DNA of 64,000 nt from Acidobacteriota bacterium (GTDB lineage Bacteria; Acidobacteriota; Thermoanaerobaculia; UBA5066): positions 1 to 64,000 of the forward strand of contig JAKOVQ010000010.1 in the NCBI GenBank assembly GCA_029781975.1, written 5' to 3'. How positions within the stretch are numbered: the stretch's first letter is position 1; each line of letters starts with the position of its first letter. The notes below the pieces were generated by a model. It did not search any database. It was not told the origin of the DNA and worked only from the letters and a program-made list of their open reading frames with translations. Positions 7,836-16,944 of this stretch are shown in pieces. A program made the position numbers and the translations under genes.

Positions 7836-8894
7836 GTGCCCGAGCCGCACGGGACCGACCGGCTTTCGCTCGGACCCGACGGGCGCTTCGTCCTCCTCGC
7901 CCGCGACCCGAAGGGGTGGCGCCCGCGTCTCCCGGCGACGCGCACGTCGGCGGAGCACCCGGGGACGGCCGTCCGCTGGGGCGGCGAGATCTGGGAGGTC
8001 CTCGAGCTCGACGAGACGAAGGACGGGCGGTGGAAGTACACCCTCGCGCCGTGGGACGACGCGTTCGCCATCCGCTCCCTCGTCCCGTACGACGAGGAGG
8101 CCGAGACCGCGCGCGCGGCGGAGCGGCGCGCCCAGCGGAAGAGCGCCGGCATTCGCGTCGTCGCCCTCGCGACGGCGCCCCTCGCGGGGCTCCTTCCGGG
8201 CCGGATCCAGGAGCTCCTCGAGCTCGAGCACGGCGTCCGCTCGACGCTCCTCACGGCCGCCTCGCTCCCGATCCCGCTCGCGGTCGGGACGTACGGCCTC
8301 GTCACGACCTTCGCAGCGGCCTTCGCCCCGCTCCTGAAGGCGGCCGGCCCCGTCGGGGACCTCCTGACCGCAGGCCTCGTCTACTTCTTCGTCGAGTCGC
8401 TCGTGCGGCTCGCGGTCCTCTTCGCGCAGGGGCGCCCGATCGGGTCGGTCGTCGGGGTGCCGCTCGGCCTCGCGGCCCGCGCGGCCCGGCTCCTCCCGTC
8501 GGAGCCGGGGATCGTCCCGACGGGCCCGTCGCCCGAGCAGAGCCTCCGCGACCGCCACGCCATGCTCGAGCCGCTCCTCTCCTTCCTCCGCCCCGACGAG
8601 CAGGCGGCGCTGAAGCGGCGGTTCGGGTTCGACCCGCTCCGCTGGGGACGCGTGACGGCGTGGGGGCTCCTCCTCTACCCCGCGCTCACCCTCCCGGCGC
8701 AGCTCGCCGCCCTCGCCGGCGGGAGGACCGGGGGACGGGGGCTCGCCGTCCTGGCCCTCTCGCTCGCCGTCGTCGCCGAGCAGCTCTGGAGGCTCCGGAA
8801 GATCGGGCGAGGCGAAGGGGCGGCGAGCCTCCTCGGCCACCTCGTCCGCCCCTTCGCGGCTCCGCTCCTCGCGGCGGCTTCCGGGCCGACGTAG
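7836..8894 (+). CDS. Hypothetical protein with central membrane helices
   Basis: A 352-residue protein I do not recognise. Residues 1-85 are soluble, beta-rich and aromatic (RWGGEIWEVLELDE), like a small N-terminal domain. Residues about 105-215 hold three or four hydrophobic segments, and residues about 265-310 another two. The segment FVESLVRLAVLFAQGRPIGS separates helices. GTG at 7836 is preceded by TAGAGT at 7824-7829, which overlaps the stop of speH. It ends 43 bases before the convergent ABC-F gene. The two soluble ends suggest a membrane-associated protein of unknown role. Confidence 0.7.
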   Translation: MPEPHGTDRLSLGPDGRFVLLARDPKGWRPRLPATRTSAEHPGTAVRWGGEIWEVLELDETKDGRWKYTLAPWDDAFAIRSLVPYDEEAETARAAERRAQRKSAGIRVVALATAPLAGLLPGRIQELLELEHGVRSTLLTAASLPIPLAVGTYGLVTTFAAAFAPLLKAAGPVGDLLTAGLVYFFVESLVRLAVLFAQGRPIGSVVGVPLGLAARAARLLPSEPGIVPTGPSPEQSLRDRHAMLEPLLSFLRPDEQAALKRRFGFDPLRWGRVTAWGLLLYPALTLPAQLAALAGGRTGGRGLAVLALSLAVVAEQLWRLRKIGRGEGAASLLGHLVRPFAAPLLAAASGPT

Positions 8895-8937
8895 GCCGCC
8901 TCTCCCGGCCGGGGCTTTCCCGAACCGGCCCCGCTCC

Positions 8938-10854
8938 CTACGAGCCCGCGCCCGCCGCCTCGAGCTCCGTCTCGACCGTCTCCCACTCGGCCATCAGGCC
9001 CGCGAGCCTCAGCTTCAGCTGCTCCTGCTCCTTCTCGAGCCTGCGGGACTCGGCCTGTCCCCCCTTCCCGAAGAGGGCCGGGTCGAGGAACCTCTCGCTG
9101 ATCTCGTGGATGCGCGTCTCCAGCGCGTCGACCTGGCCGGTCAGCTCCTCGAGCCTCTTCTCGAGGACCCTCACCCGGCTCCGCCGCTTCGGCTCCGGCT
9201 CCGCCTTCGCGGCGTCCTTCCCCTTCCGGGCCTTCCGGAGGGTCCGGAGGACGGCGTCCGCGTCGAGGTGGTCGTCCCCGAGGCGGTCGAGGTACTCCTC
9301 GTAGCTCCCGCGGAAGTCGTTGAGCCCCTTCGGGGTGATCTCGACAATCCGGTTGGCGAGCCGGGAGACGAACCAGCGGTCGTGGGAGACGAAGATCAGC
9401 GTCCCGTCGTACTCGGAAAGCGCCGTCACGAGGGCGTCGATCGCCTCCAGGTCGAGGTGGTTGGTCGGCTCGTCGAGGACCAGGACGTTGGGGCCGAGGA
9501 CGGCGAGGCGGGCGAAGACGAGGCGTGCGCACTCCCCGCCGGAGAGGGCCCGGACGGGCTTGTCCACGTCGTCCTCGCCGAAGAGGACGTGGCCCAGCTG
9601 TCCCCGGATGAAGCCGATCGGCTCGCCCGGCGCGGCTTCCCAGAGCCAGGCCTCCACCGTCTGCCGGCCGGCGCCCTGGACCTCCGCGTGGTCCTGCGAG
9701 AAGTAGCCCGGGCTCGCCTCGTATCCCCACGTCACCGTCCCGGCGTCCGGGGCGAGCTCGCCCACCGCGATCTTGAGCAGCGTCGACTTCCCGATCCCGT
9801 TCGGGCCGATGATCGCGAGGCGGTCCCCCCGTTCGACCCGGAGGGAGACGTCCCTCAGGACGACCTTCTCGCCGTACGCCTTCCCGAGGCCGTCGATCTC
9901 GAGGGGCATCCGCCCGCTCGGCCGCTTCTGCGCGAAGCGGAACCGCGGGTGGCGGCGGGAGCTCTCCGGGAGCTTCTCGATGACGATCTTCTCGATGAGC
10001 TTGATCTTGCTCTGCGCCTGCCGCGCCTTCGTCGCCTTGGCGCGGAACCGGTCGACGAAGGCCTGGTGCCCGGCGATCTGCTTCTCGCGCTTGGTGATCT
10101 CGGCCTCTTTCCGCTCGCGCTCCCCCTCCTTGGCGGCCACGAACGCCGAGTAGTTCCCGGGGTAGACCGTGACCGTCTCGTAGTCGACGTCCGCGACATG
10201 GGTGCAGACGTTGTCGAGGAAGCGGTGGTCGTGCGAGATCACGATCGCGAGGCCCTTGTAGGAGTCGAGGAACTTCTCGAGCCACCGGATCGACACGATG
10301 TCGAGGTGGTTCGTCGGCTCGTCGAGGAGGAGGGCGCCCGGCTCGGCCGCGAGGACCTGCCCGAGGAGGACCCGGAGCTTGAAGCCGCCGGAGAGGGTGG
10401 AGAGCGGGTTCCCGTGGACCTCCGTCGGGATCCCGAGCCCCTCCAGGATCTCGGCCGCCCGGGCCTCGAGCGAGTACCCCTGGTGGCGCATGATGACGTC
10501 CTCGAGCTCGGCGTACCTGTCGCTCTCGAACGGGGCGTCGGCGTGGAGGAGACGCTCCTTCTCGGCCATCGCCTCCCAGACCTCCCGGTTCCCCATCATC
10601 GCCACGTGGAGGATCGACGTCTCCTCGTAGCGGAAGTGGTCCTGCGAGAGGACGCCGACGCGGAGCTTCCTCGGGATCGAGACGACCCCGGACGAGGGCG
10701 CCTCCTGCCCCGCGAGGATCCGCAGGAACGTCGACTTCCCCGAGCCGTTCGCCCCGACGAGGCCGTAGCGGTTGCCGGGGTTGAACTGGATGCTGACGCC
10801 GGCGAAGAGGGTCTGCGCGCCGAACGACTTGGAGAGGTCCGAGACGGAGATCAT
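8938..10854 (-). CDS. ABC-F ATPase, YbiT-like
   Basis: A 638-residue cytoplasmic ABC-F protein with two ABC domains and no membrane segments. The first Walker A is GANGSGKST (residues 34-42) with LSGG signature and LLLDEPTNHLD; the second has GPNGIGKST, LSGGECAR and VLDEPTNHLD. The interdomain linker contains the charged helix FVDRFRAKATKARQAQSK. The N-terminal pattern (NRYGLVGANGSGKST, RWLEKFLDS, CTHVADVDYE) matches E. coli YbiT closely. ABC-F factors bind the ribosomal E site and relieve stalled translation. Unlike YbiT it has about 100 extra C-terminal residues that form a charged coiled coil, as in Uup. The true start is the ATG at 10854, with TATCTT ten bases upstream; the frame extends further but is not protein-like. 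Confidence 0.92.
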   Translation of the reverse strand: MISVSDLSKSFGAQTLFAGVSIQFNPGNRYGLVGANGSGKSTFLRILAGQEAPSSGVVSIPRKLRVGVLSQDHFRYEETSILHVAMMGNREVWEAMAEKERLLHADAPFESDRYAELEDVIMRHQGYSLEARAAEILEGLGIPTEVHGNPLSTLSGGFKLRVLLGQVLAAEPGALLLDEPTNHLDIVSIRWLEKFLDSYKGLAIVISHDHRFLDNVCTHVADVDYETVTVYPGNYSAFVAAKEGERERKEAEITKREKQIAGHQAFVDRFRAKATKARQAQSKIKLIEKIVIEKLPESSRRHPRFRFAQKRPSGRMPLEIDGLGKAYGEKVVLRDVSLRVERGDRLAIIGPNGIGKSTLLKIAVGELAPDAGTVTWGYEASPGYFSQDHAEVQGAGRQTVEAWLWEAAPGEPIGFIRGQLGHVLFGEDDVDKPVRALSGGECARLVFARLAVLGPNVLVLDEPTNHLDLEAIDALVTALSEYDGTLIFVSHDRWFVSRLANRIVEITPKGLNDFRGSYEEYLDRLGDDHLDADAVLRTLRKARKGKDAAKAEPEPKRRSRVRVLEKRLEELTGQVDALETRIHEISERFLDPALFGKGGQAESRRLEKEQEQLKLRLAGLMAEWETVETELEAAGAGS

Positions 10855-10915
10855 GGGGGCGGGGAAGATAGCAGACGGCGGCGCGCGGGGCCGGAACGGT
10901 CCTACACTGCCCCGC

Positions 10916-12355
10916 ATGAACGGCGATTTCCCCCCCGACACCCTGAGAGCCTGGGGAGGCGCGGCCGTCGAGCGCCTCGCCCGCTACCTCGAGACCGTCG
11001 AGAGCCGCCCCGTCCTCGCCCGGACGAAGCCGGGCGACCTCGTGTCGAGGCTCCCGCGCCGCGCCCCGGAGGAGCCCGAGCCGTGGGAGGCGATCGAGCG
11101 CGACCTCGACGCCCTGATCGAGCCGAACCTGACCCACTGGCAGCATCCCGGCTTCCTCGCCTACTTCGCCGTCAACTCGTCGGTCCCCGGCATCGCCGGC
11201 GAGATCCTGGCGGCCGGCTACAACCAGGTGGGGATCCTCTGGCGGTCGTCGCCGGCCTCCAACGAGCTGGAGCAGGGGATGGTCCGGTGGCTGGCGGAGC
11301 TGGTGGGGCTCCCCGATTCGTTCGACGGGCAGCTCGCCGACACGGCCTCGGGGGCGTCCCTCATCGCCCTCGCCGCCGCGCGCGAGCAGGCGTTCCCGGA
11401 CGTGAGGAAGACGGGCCTCGCCGGGCTCCCCCCCGGGGTCGTCTACTGCTCGGAGCTGGCCCACTCGTCGATCGACAAGGCGTGCGTCGTCCTCGGCCTC
11501 GGCCTCGCCGGGCTCCGGAAGGTCCCGCACGACGACGCGTTCCGGATGGACGTCGCCGCGCTCGAGCGGGCAATCGCCGCGGACCGCGCGGCGGGGCGGA
11601 GGCCGATCGCCGTCGTCGCGACGGCGGGGACCACGGCCGTCACGTCGGTCGACCCGCTCCCCGAGATCGCCTCCCTCTGCGAGCGCGAAGGGCTCTGGCT
11701 CCACGTCGACGCGGCCTACGCGGGCGCGGCGGCCTCGCTCCCGGAGAAGCGGCCCCTCTTCGCGGGGTGGGAGCGGGCCGACTCCGTCGTCTTCAACCCG
11801 CACAAGTGGCTCTTCCTCCCGCTCGAGTGCACCGCCCTCCTGTTCCGGAGGATGGAGCGGGTCCGGCGCGCCTTCTCCGTCGTGCCGCACTACCTGGAGA
11901 CCCCCGAGGGTGCCGCGGGCGTCCGCGAGTACATGGACTACGGCGTCCAGCTGGGGAGGCGGTTCCGGGCGCTGAAGGCGTGGATCGCCCTCCGGACGTT
12001 CGGGGCCGCCGGCGTGAGGGAGCGGCTCCGCGCCCACCTCGACCTCGCGCGGCAGCTCGAGGAGGTCCTCCGCTCCCGCGCGGACGTCGAGATCGTGGCG
12101 CCCGTCCCGTTCTCGGTGGTCGTCTTCCGCTTCACCGGGACCGGCCTCTCCCCCGAGGAGGAGGACGCCCTCAACCGCGGGATCCTCGAACGGGTCAACG
12201 AGGACGGGCGCTTCTTCATCTCCCACGCGGTCGTCCGCGGACGGTTCGTCCTGAGGGCAGCGTTCGGGAGCCTGAGGACCGAGCCACGCCACGTGACGGC
12301 CTTCGTCGGCGTCCTCGAGGAGGCGGCGCGGGCGAGCCGCAAGGCGCTCGGCTAG
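10916..12355 (+). CDS. PLP-dependent aromatic/acyl amino-acid decarboxylase family enzyme
   Basis: A 479-residue group II pyridoxal-phosphate decarboxylase. The Schiff-base lysine is Lys297 in NPHKWLF, preceded by the cofactor-binding Asp265 in HVDAAYAG, and THWQHPGFLAYF near residue 75 is the substrate-side motif of aromatic L-amino-acid decarboxylases. Likely substrates are Trp, DOPA or a related amino acid, but the exact one cannot be fixed from sequence. The first ATG consistent with the family is 10916, with TACACT at 10903-10908 seven bases before it. It is divergent from the ABC-F gene across only 61 bases, each with its own -10-like hexamer. It appears to be a single-gene unit. Confidence 0.9.
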   Translation: MNGDFPPDTLRAWGGAAVERLARYLETVESRPVLARTKPGDLVSRLPRRAPEEPEPWEAIERDLDALIEPNLTHWQHPGFLAYFAVNSSVPGIAGEILAAGYNQVGILWRSSPASNELEQGMVRWLAELVGLPDSFDGQLADTASGASLIALAAAREQAFPDVRKTGLAGLPPGVVYCSELAHSSIDKACVVLGLGLAGLRKVPHDDAFRMDVAALERAIAADRAAGRRPIAVVATAGTTAVTSVDPLPEIASLCEREGLWLHVDAAYAGAAASLPEKRPLFAGWERADSVVFNPHKWLFLPLECTALLFRRMERVRRAFSVVPHYLETPEGAAGVREYMDYGVQLGRRFRALKAWIALRTFGAAGVRERLRAHLDLARQLEEVLRSRADVEIVAPVPFSVVVFRFTGTGLSPEEEDALNRGILERVNEDGRFFISHAVVRGRFVLRAAFGSLRTEPRHVTAFVGVLEEAARASRKALG

Positions 12356-12513
12356 GGGAACTTAGAGGCAGGCGAACAGCTCGCTTCGCGTTCCTCCCGC
12401 CGGACGGGGCAGAATCCCGCAACAGCGTCGAGCCTTGCCAGTCCGTCGGAAACCACGTCCGGGAGGGTTGCGTAACAGGGGAAGGCCCGCCTCGAGCGGG
12501 CGTTCTGCGTGAG
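12356..12513 (+). promoter_or_regulatory. Leader region of the ABC exporter operon
   Basis: 158 bases between the decarboxylase and the adaptor gene. A hairpin GCCCGC/GCGGGC (12485-12501, loop CTCGA) lies 12 bases before the adaptor ATG and could mask its initiation region. No clear -35/-10 pair is visible. No known riboswitch consensus fits. Confidence 0.3.
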
Positions 12514-13722
12514 ATGGAACCGACCAACAAGACAGCCGACCTCTCCTCCCTGAGGATCCGCCGCGACGCCGCCCCCGAGCGGGGGCGCTGGATCCTCCCC
12601 GTGGCCGCGACCGCGATCGTCGTGGCGATCGGGGCTGCCCTCCTCTGGGCCCGCTCGACGGGAGCGCTGGCGCTCTCGGCGCCCGAGGTCGGGACGACCC
12701 GGATCGCCGTCGTCTCCCCCGTGCAGGCCTCCACGGTCCTGACGGCCAGCGGCTACATCGTCGCCCGGTCCAAGGCCGAGATCTCGCCGAAGACGGTCGG
12801 CCGCGTCGCCTGGATGAGGCTCGAGGAGGGGCAGCGGGTCCGGAAGGGGGAGCTGGTGGCCCGCCTCGAGTCGCAGGAGCTGGAGGCCCAGCGGGGCCAG
12901 TACGTGGCCGCGCGCCAGCAGGTCCTGGCGGACCTCGAGAACGCCCGGATCGAGCTGAAGCGCGCTCAGGCCCTCCTGAAGGACGAGGTCGGCTCCCGGC
13001 AGGCGTTCGACGCGGCCGAGGCGAAGGTGCGCGGGCTCGAGGCGCAGCAGCGCTCCGTCGAGGCCCAGGTCCGGTACGTCGACGAGCTGATCAAGAACGC
13101 CGAGATTTACTCGCCGATCGACGGCGTCGTCACGGTGAAGAAGGCCTTCGTCGGCGAGACCGTCGCGCCGCAGGGGTACGGCGGCGCCGGCTCGGCCGGC
13201 GCCACCTTCGCCGTCATCGTCGACCTCGGCTCCCTCGAGATGGAGGCCGACATCAACGAGCAGAACCTCGGCAAGCTCTCGATCGGCCAGGCGGCCGAGG
13301 TGACCCTCGACGCCTACCCCGACCATCCCTACAAGGCGCGCCTCCGCCAGATCGTCCCGACGGCGGACCGCCAGAAGGGGTCGGTGAAGGTGAAGATCGA
13401 GCTCCTCGACAAGGACGCCAAGGTCCTCCCCGAGATGTCGTGCCGCGTCGTCTTCCTCGCCCCCGAGGCGAAGGTCGACACGGCGGCGAAGCCGAAGGTG
13501 ATGGTCCCCGCCGCCTCGATCGTCGAGGTGGGGGGGCGCCGCGGCGTGCTGAAGGTCGCCGACGGGCGGGCGGTCTTCGTGCCGCTGACGCTCGGCGCGG
13601 CGTCGGGCTCGCAGGTCGAGGTCGTCTCCGGCGCCGCCGGCGGCGAGGAGATCGTCGCCGACGCGGCGGCGTCCGGCACGACCTGGCGCGCGGAGCAGAA
13701 GGTCCGCGTCCGGAAGGAGTAG
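12514..13722 (+). CDS. MacA/HlyD-type periplasmic adaptor
   Basis: A 402-residue membrane-fusion protein of a tripartite or MacB-type exporter. A short cytoplasmic N terminus is followed by one membrane helix (about residues 28-48). Residues about 70-130 give the first half of the lipoyl (biotinyl-like) domain, with ISPKTVGRVAWM; residues 130-200 form the alpha-helical hairpin, rich in Gln, Glu and Ala; residues 200-260 complete the lipoyl domain, followed by beta-barrel and membrane-proximal domains. ATG at 12514 is the first start before the helix. It is followed 10 bases later by the ATPase gene, and two FtsX-like permeases come next. No outer-membrane factor is encoded in the window. Confidence 0.9.
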   Translation: MEPTNKTADLSSLRIRRDAAPERGRWILPVAATAIVVAIGAALLWARSTGALALSAPEVGTTRIAVVSPVQASTVLTASGYIVARSKAEISPKTVGRVAWMRLEEGQRVRKGELVARLESQELEAQRGQYVAARQQVLADLENARIELKRAQALLKDEVGSRQAFDAAEAKVRGLEAQQRSVEAQVRYVDELIKNAEIYSPIDGVVTVKKAFVGETVAPQGYGGAGSAGATFAVIVDLGSLEMEADINEQNLGKLSIGQAAEVTLDAYPDHPYKARLRQIVPTADRQKGSVKVKIELLDKDAKVLPEMSCRVVFLAPEAKVDTAAKPKVMVPAASIVEVGGRRGVLKVADGRAVFVPLTLGAASGSQVEVVSGAAGGEEIVADAAASGTTWRAEQKVRVRKE

Positions 13723-13732
13723 AGGGGCGTCG

Positions 13733-14479
13733 ATGGGCAAGCCGCTGATCCGGATCGAGAACGTCGTCAAGCAGTACACGCGCGACACGCAGGTCCTCAC
13801 GGTCCTCGACGGCCTCTCGCTCGAGGTGGAGGAGGGGGACTTCGTGGCGCTGATGGGCCCGTCGGGCTCCGGGAAGACCACGCTCCTCAACCTCGTGGCC
13901 GGGATCGACCGCCCCACCTCGGGGACGATCCACGTCGGGGACGCCGAGGTCTCCTCGATGAGCGAGGGGGCCCTCGCCCGCTGGCGGAGCCAGCACGTCG
14001 GCTTCATCTTCCAGCTCTACAACCTCGTCCCCGTCCTGACGGCGTTCGAGAACGTCGAGCTCCCCCTCCTCCTGACCCGGCTCTCGAAGGCCGACCGGCG
14101 CCGGCAGGTGGAGACCGCCCTCGGCGTCGTCGGCCTGTCGGACCGGATGGACCACTACCCGCGCCAGCTGTCGGGCGGACAGGAGCAGCGCGTGGCCATC
14201 GCGCGCGCCATCGCGACCGACCCGACCCTCCTCGTGGCCGACGAGCCGACGGGGGACCTCGACGCGAGGAGCGGCGAGGAGATCCTCGTCCTCCTCGAGC
14301 GGCTCAACCACGAGTTCGGCAAGACGGTCGTCATGGTGACGCACGACCCGAAGGCCGCGGCGCGCGCGCACCGGCTCGTCCACCTCGACAAGGGGGTCCT
14401 CAAGGAGGACGTCCGGGCGAAGGAGGCGGCCGGCTCCATCGGCCTGGCGGCCGCGGTCGAGGTCTCGGCCGGCAAGTGA
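13733..14479 (+). CDS. ABC transporter ATPase, MacB/LolD type
   Basis: A 248-residue nucleotide-binding subunit. It shows Walker [10 protein letters not shown] (near residue 43), Q-loop [10 protein letters not shown], signature [14 protein letters not shown], Walker [13 protein letters not shown] and switch His in VTHDPKAA. The [18 protein letters not shown] stretch is typical of the LolD/MacB/FtsE group, which powers mechanotransmission permeases rather than classic import. It lies between the adaptor (10 bases upstream) and the first permease (GTG 4 bases downstream), so a four-gene transcript is likely. Substrate unknown: antimicrobial peptides, lipoproteins or lipids are all possible. Confidence 0.93.
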   Translation: MGKPLIRIENVVKQYTRDTQVLTVLDGLSLEVEEGDFVALMGPSGSGKTTLLNLVAGIDRPTSGTIHVGDAEVSSMSEGALARWRSQHVGFIFQLYNLVPVLTAFENVELPLLLTRLSKADRRRQVETALGVVGLSDRMDHYPRQLSGGQEQRVAIARAIATDPTLLVADEPTGDLDARSGEEILVLLERLNHEFGKTVVMVTHDPKAAARAHRLVHLDKGVLKEDVRAKEAAGSIGLAAAVEVSAGK

Positions 14480-14483
14480 AGCC

Positions 14484-15644
14484 GTGAAGCTCCTCCCGCT
14501 GGTCTTCAAGAACCTCTTCCGGAAGAAGACGCGGTCGCTCCTGACGATCGGGTCGATCCTCCTGCCCCTCTTCGTCATCTGCATCCTCGGGACGATGCTC
14601 CGCGCCCTCGACTCCGACCCGTCGAACGGCAAGGGGATGTACCGGCTCATCGTGAGGCACAAGGTCTCCATCACGAACTGGCTCCCCGCGGCCTACGACC
14701 CGAAGATCCGGCAGCTGCCGGGGGTGGTGGAGGTCCTCCGGATGAACTGGTTCGGGGGCTCGTACGTCGACCAGTCGGCGCGCAACCAGTTCGCGCGCTT
14801 CTCGACCTCGGACGCGGACCGGTTCCTGAAGGTCTTCGACGAGGCGACGGTGGTCGAGGGGAGCGAGAAGGAGTGGGTGGACGACCGGAGCGGCCTCCTC
14901 GTCGGCCGCCTCCTGATGAAGAAGTACGGCTGGAAGCTGGGGCAGAAGGTCACCCTGAAGGGGGACATCTACCCGGTCACCCTCGAGCTGACGATCCGCG
15001 CCGTCTTCGAGGCTCCCGACGAGACCGGGGTCTACTTCCACCACGAGGCGATCGAGGAGGCCCTGCCGCGCGTGAAGGGGTTCGTTGGCTGGTACTGGAT
15101 CAAGACCGCCTCGCTCGAGGCGACGGAGAGGATCCCGGCCCAGCTCGACGCGATGTTCGAGAACTCCTCCTTCCCGACGAAGACGGAGACCGAGAAGGAG
15201 TTCCAGAACGGCTGGGTCTCGATGCTGGGGAACGTCAAGCTCCTCGTCACCTCGATCTGCACGATCATCGTCTTCGTCATCCTCCTGATCGCCGCCAACA
15301 CGATGGCGATGGCTGCCCGCGAGAGGGTGACCGAGATCGCGGTCCTCCGGACCCTGGGGTTCCGGAAGCGGCAGATCCTCGGGCTCGTCCTGGGGGAGAG
15401 CCTCCTCCTCTCGCTCTTCGGCGGCGTCCTCGGCGTGGCGCTCTACGCGCTCCTCTTCCCCGGCTTCCGCGAGGCGGTGGCGAACTCTCCCATGGGGGGG
15501 TTCGCCGCCGGGATGAAGCTCTTCCCGGAGATCCTCGCCGTGGCCTTCGCCGTGACCGTCTTCGTCGGCCTCGTCGCCGGGCTCGCCCCGGCCGTCCGCT
15601 CCGCCCAGCGCTCCATCACCGACGGCCTCCGGCAGGTCGGCTGA
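14484..15644 (+). CDS. FtsX-like ABC permease
   Basis: A 386-residue permease with the MacB/FtsX plan: one N-terminal helix (about residues 12-32), a large extracytoplasmic domain to about residue 245, then three membrane helices at about 255-280, 305-330 and 345-370. The [18 protein letters not shown] motif between helices 2 and 3 is the coupling-type loop of this family. It starts with GTG. A second, homologous permease starts 16 bases downstream, so the transporter is presumably a heterodimer of two permeases driven by the ATPase at 13733. Confidence 0.9.
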   Translation: MKLLPLVFKNLFRKKTRSLLTIGSILLPLFVICILGTMLRALDSDPSNGKGMYRLIVRHKVSITNWLPAAYDPKIRQLPGVVEVLRMNWFGGSYVDQSARNQFARFSTSDADRFLKVFDEATVVEGSEKEWVDDRSGLLVGRLLMKKYGWKLGQKVTLKGDIYPVTLELTIRAVFEAPDETGVYFHHEAIEEALPRVKGFVGWYWIKTASLEATERIPAQLDAMFENSSFPTKTETEKEFQNGWVSMLGNVKLLVTSICTIIVFVILLIAANTMAMAARERVTEIAVLRTLGFRKRQILGLVLGESLLLSLFGGVLGVALYALLFPGFREAVANSPMGGFAAGMKLFPEILAVAFAVTVFVGLVAGLAPAVRSAQRSITDGLRQVG

Positions 15645-15660
15645 GGTCGGGAGGACCCGC

Positions 15661-16839
15661 ATGCTCGGCATCCCCCTGAAGTACAACGTCCGGAACCTCT
15701 TCGTGCGGAAGGTGACGACGTCGCTGACGGTGGCCGGCATCGCCCTCGTCGTCATGGTCTTCCTCTGCGTCATGGCGCTCGGCGAGGGGCTGACCCGCGT
15801 CTTCACGGCCTCGGGCTCCGACCGGAACGTCCTCGTCCTGCGCCAGAACTCCCAGTCCGAGCTCCAGTCCGGCATCACGCGCGACCAGGTCCCCCTGGTC
15901 GAGACGCTCCCCGGGGTCGAGAAGGACGCCGACGGCAAGCCGCTCGCCTCGGCTGAGCTCGTCGTCGTCCTGAACCTCGAGAAGCGCGAGGGGGGGAGCT
16001 CGAACGTGACGATCCGGGGCGTCGAGGAGAAGGGGTGGAAGCTCCGTCCCGGCATCCGCCTCACCGAGGGGAGGATGTTCTCTCCCGGCGCCTCCGAGGT
16101 GATCGTCTCCGACGGCGTCTCGCGCCGGTTCAAGGACACGAACGTCGGGGAGGAGCTCCACTTCGGCGCCTACCGGTGGAAGGTCGTCGGCCACTTCGAC
16201 GCCGGCGGGACCGCCCCCGACAGCGAGATCTGGACCGACGTCGAGGGGATGATCAACACCTTCAAGCGGAACGGCTACTCGTCGGTCCTCGCGAGGACGC
16301 CGGACCGCGCCGCGCGCGACCTCTTCGTCGCGGGCCTCTCCTCGGACCCGCGCCTGGCGCTGGAGGGGAAGGTCGAGCGGACGTACTACGACGAGCAGAC
16401 GGCGACGGCCGCCCCGATCAAGTTCCTCGGCCTCTTCGTCGGCGTCGTGATGGCGATCGGCGCCTGCTTCGGGGCGATGAACACGATGTACGCGGCCGTC
16501 TCCTCGCGGACGCGCGAGATCGCGACCCTCCGGGCCCTCGGCTTCTCGCGCCTCTCGATCCTCGCCTCGTTCATCCTGGAATCGGTCTTCCTCTCCCTCC
16601 TCGGCGGCCTCCTCGGCTGCGTCCTCGGGGTCCTCGCGGTGAAGCTCGCCCTCTCGGGGGTGACCGGGACGACGAACTTCGCGACCTTCTCGGAGGTCGT
16701 CTTCGCCTTCCGCCTCACGCCGGCTCTCCTCCTGACGGGCGTCGTCTTCTCCCTGGCGATGGGGTTCTTCGGCGGCCTCTTCCCGGCCGGGCGCGCCGCG
16801 TTCACGAAGATCACGCAGGCGCTGCGCCAGGTGGGCTGA
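15661..16839 (+). CDS. FtsX-like ABC permease
   Basis: A 392-residue permease, paralogous to the one at 14484. It has an N-terminal helix (about 20-43), an extracytoplasmic domain with SNVTIRGVEEKGWKLRPG, and three C-terminal helices. The conserved loop TREIATLRALGFSRLSIL parallels [17 protein letters not shown] in its partner. Both proteins end in the similar phrase QALRQVG / DGLRQVG, supporting descent from a duplication. It is the last gene of the exporter operon. Confidence 0.9.
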   Translation: MLGIPLKYNVRNLFVRKVTTSLTVAGIALVVMVFLCVMALGEGLTRVFTASGSDRNVLVLRQNSQSELQSGITRDQVPLVETLPGVEKDADGKPLASAELVVVLNLEKREGGSSNVTIRGVEEKGWKLRPGIRLTEGRMFSPGASEVIVSDGVSRRFKDTNVGEELHFGAYRWKVVGHFDAGGTAPDSEIWTDVEGMINTFKRNGYSSVLARTPDRAARDLFVAGLSSDPRLALEGKVERTYYDEQTATAAPIKFLGLFVGVVMAIGACFGAMNTMYAAVSSRTREIATLRALGFSRLSILASFILESVFLSLLGGLLGCVLGVLAVKLALSGVTGTTNFATFSEVVFAFRLTPALLLTGVVFSLAMGFFGGLFPAGRAAFTKITQALRQVG

Positions 16840-16914
16840 GGGGGCGGCGGCGAGCTAGACTTCCGGCCGTCGGCTCCGGGGCCCCCGGGGTACGCCGGGA
16901 GCGGAGACGCAGCG

Positions 16915-16944
16915 ATGCGGCTGGAGAAGAGAGTGGACGCTTGA
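16915..16944 (+). other. Possible 9-residue leader peptide coupled to the next gene
   Basis: ATG at 16915 opens a nine-codon frame (MRLEKRVDA) whose TGA (16942-16944) overlaps the TTG (16941) of the sensor gene in a TTGA junction. A purine-rich stretch (GGAGCGGAGACG) precedes the ATG, and GGAGAAGAGAG inside it can act as ribosome site for the TTG. A -10-like TAGACT lies at 16856-16861. It may be a coupling peptide or a chance frame. Confidence 0.25.

Noticed and set aside
12356-12513. Cobalamin riboswitch, suggested by GGGGAAGGC near 12478
   Set aside because: The GCCACTG box and the surrounding conserved core are missing, and the downstream exporter genes give no B12 context.
8675-13722. 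Very long open frames on the opposite strand or other frames, such as 8675-12292 (-) and 9106-13722 (+)
   Set aside because: They are antisense to well-supported genes, are made of Arg/Pro/Gly/Ala-rich or Glu/Asp/Val-rich low-complexity text, and result from G/C-rich third codon positions removing stop codons.
16840-16940. c-di-GMP riboswitch before the GGDEF-EAL gene, suggested by GAGACGCAGCG
   Set aside because: The conserved GEMM core and receptor arrangement are absent; only a short G/C-rich palindrome is present.
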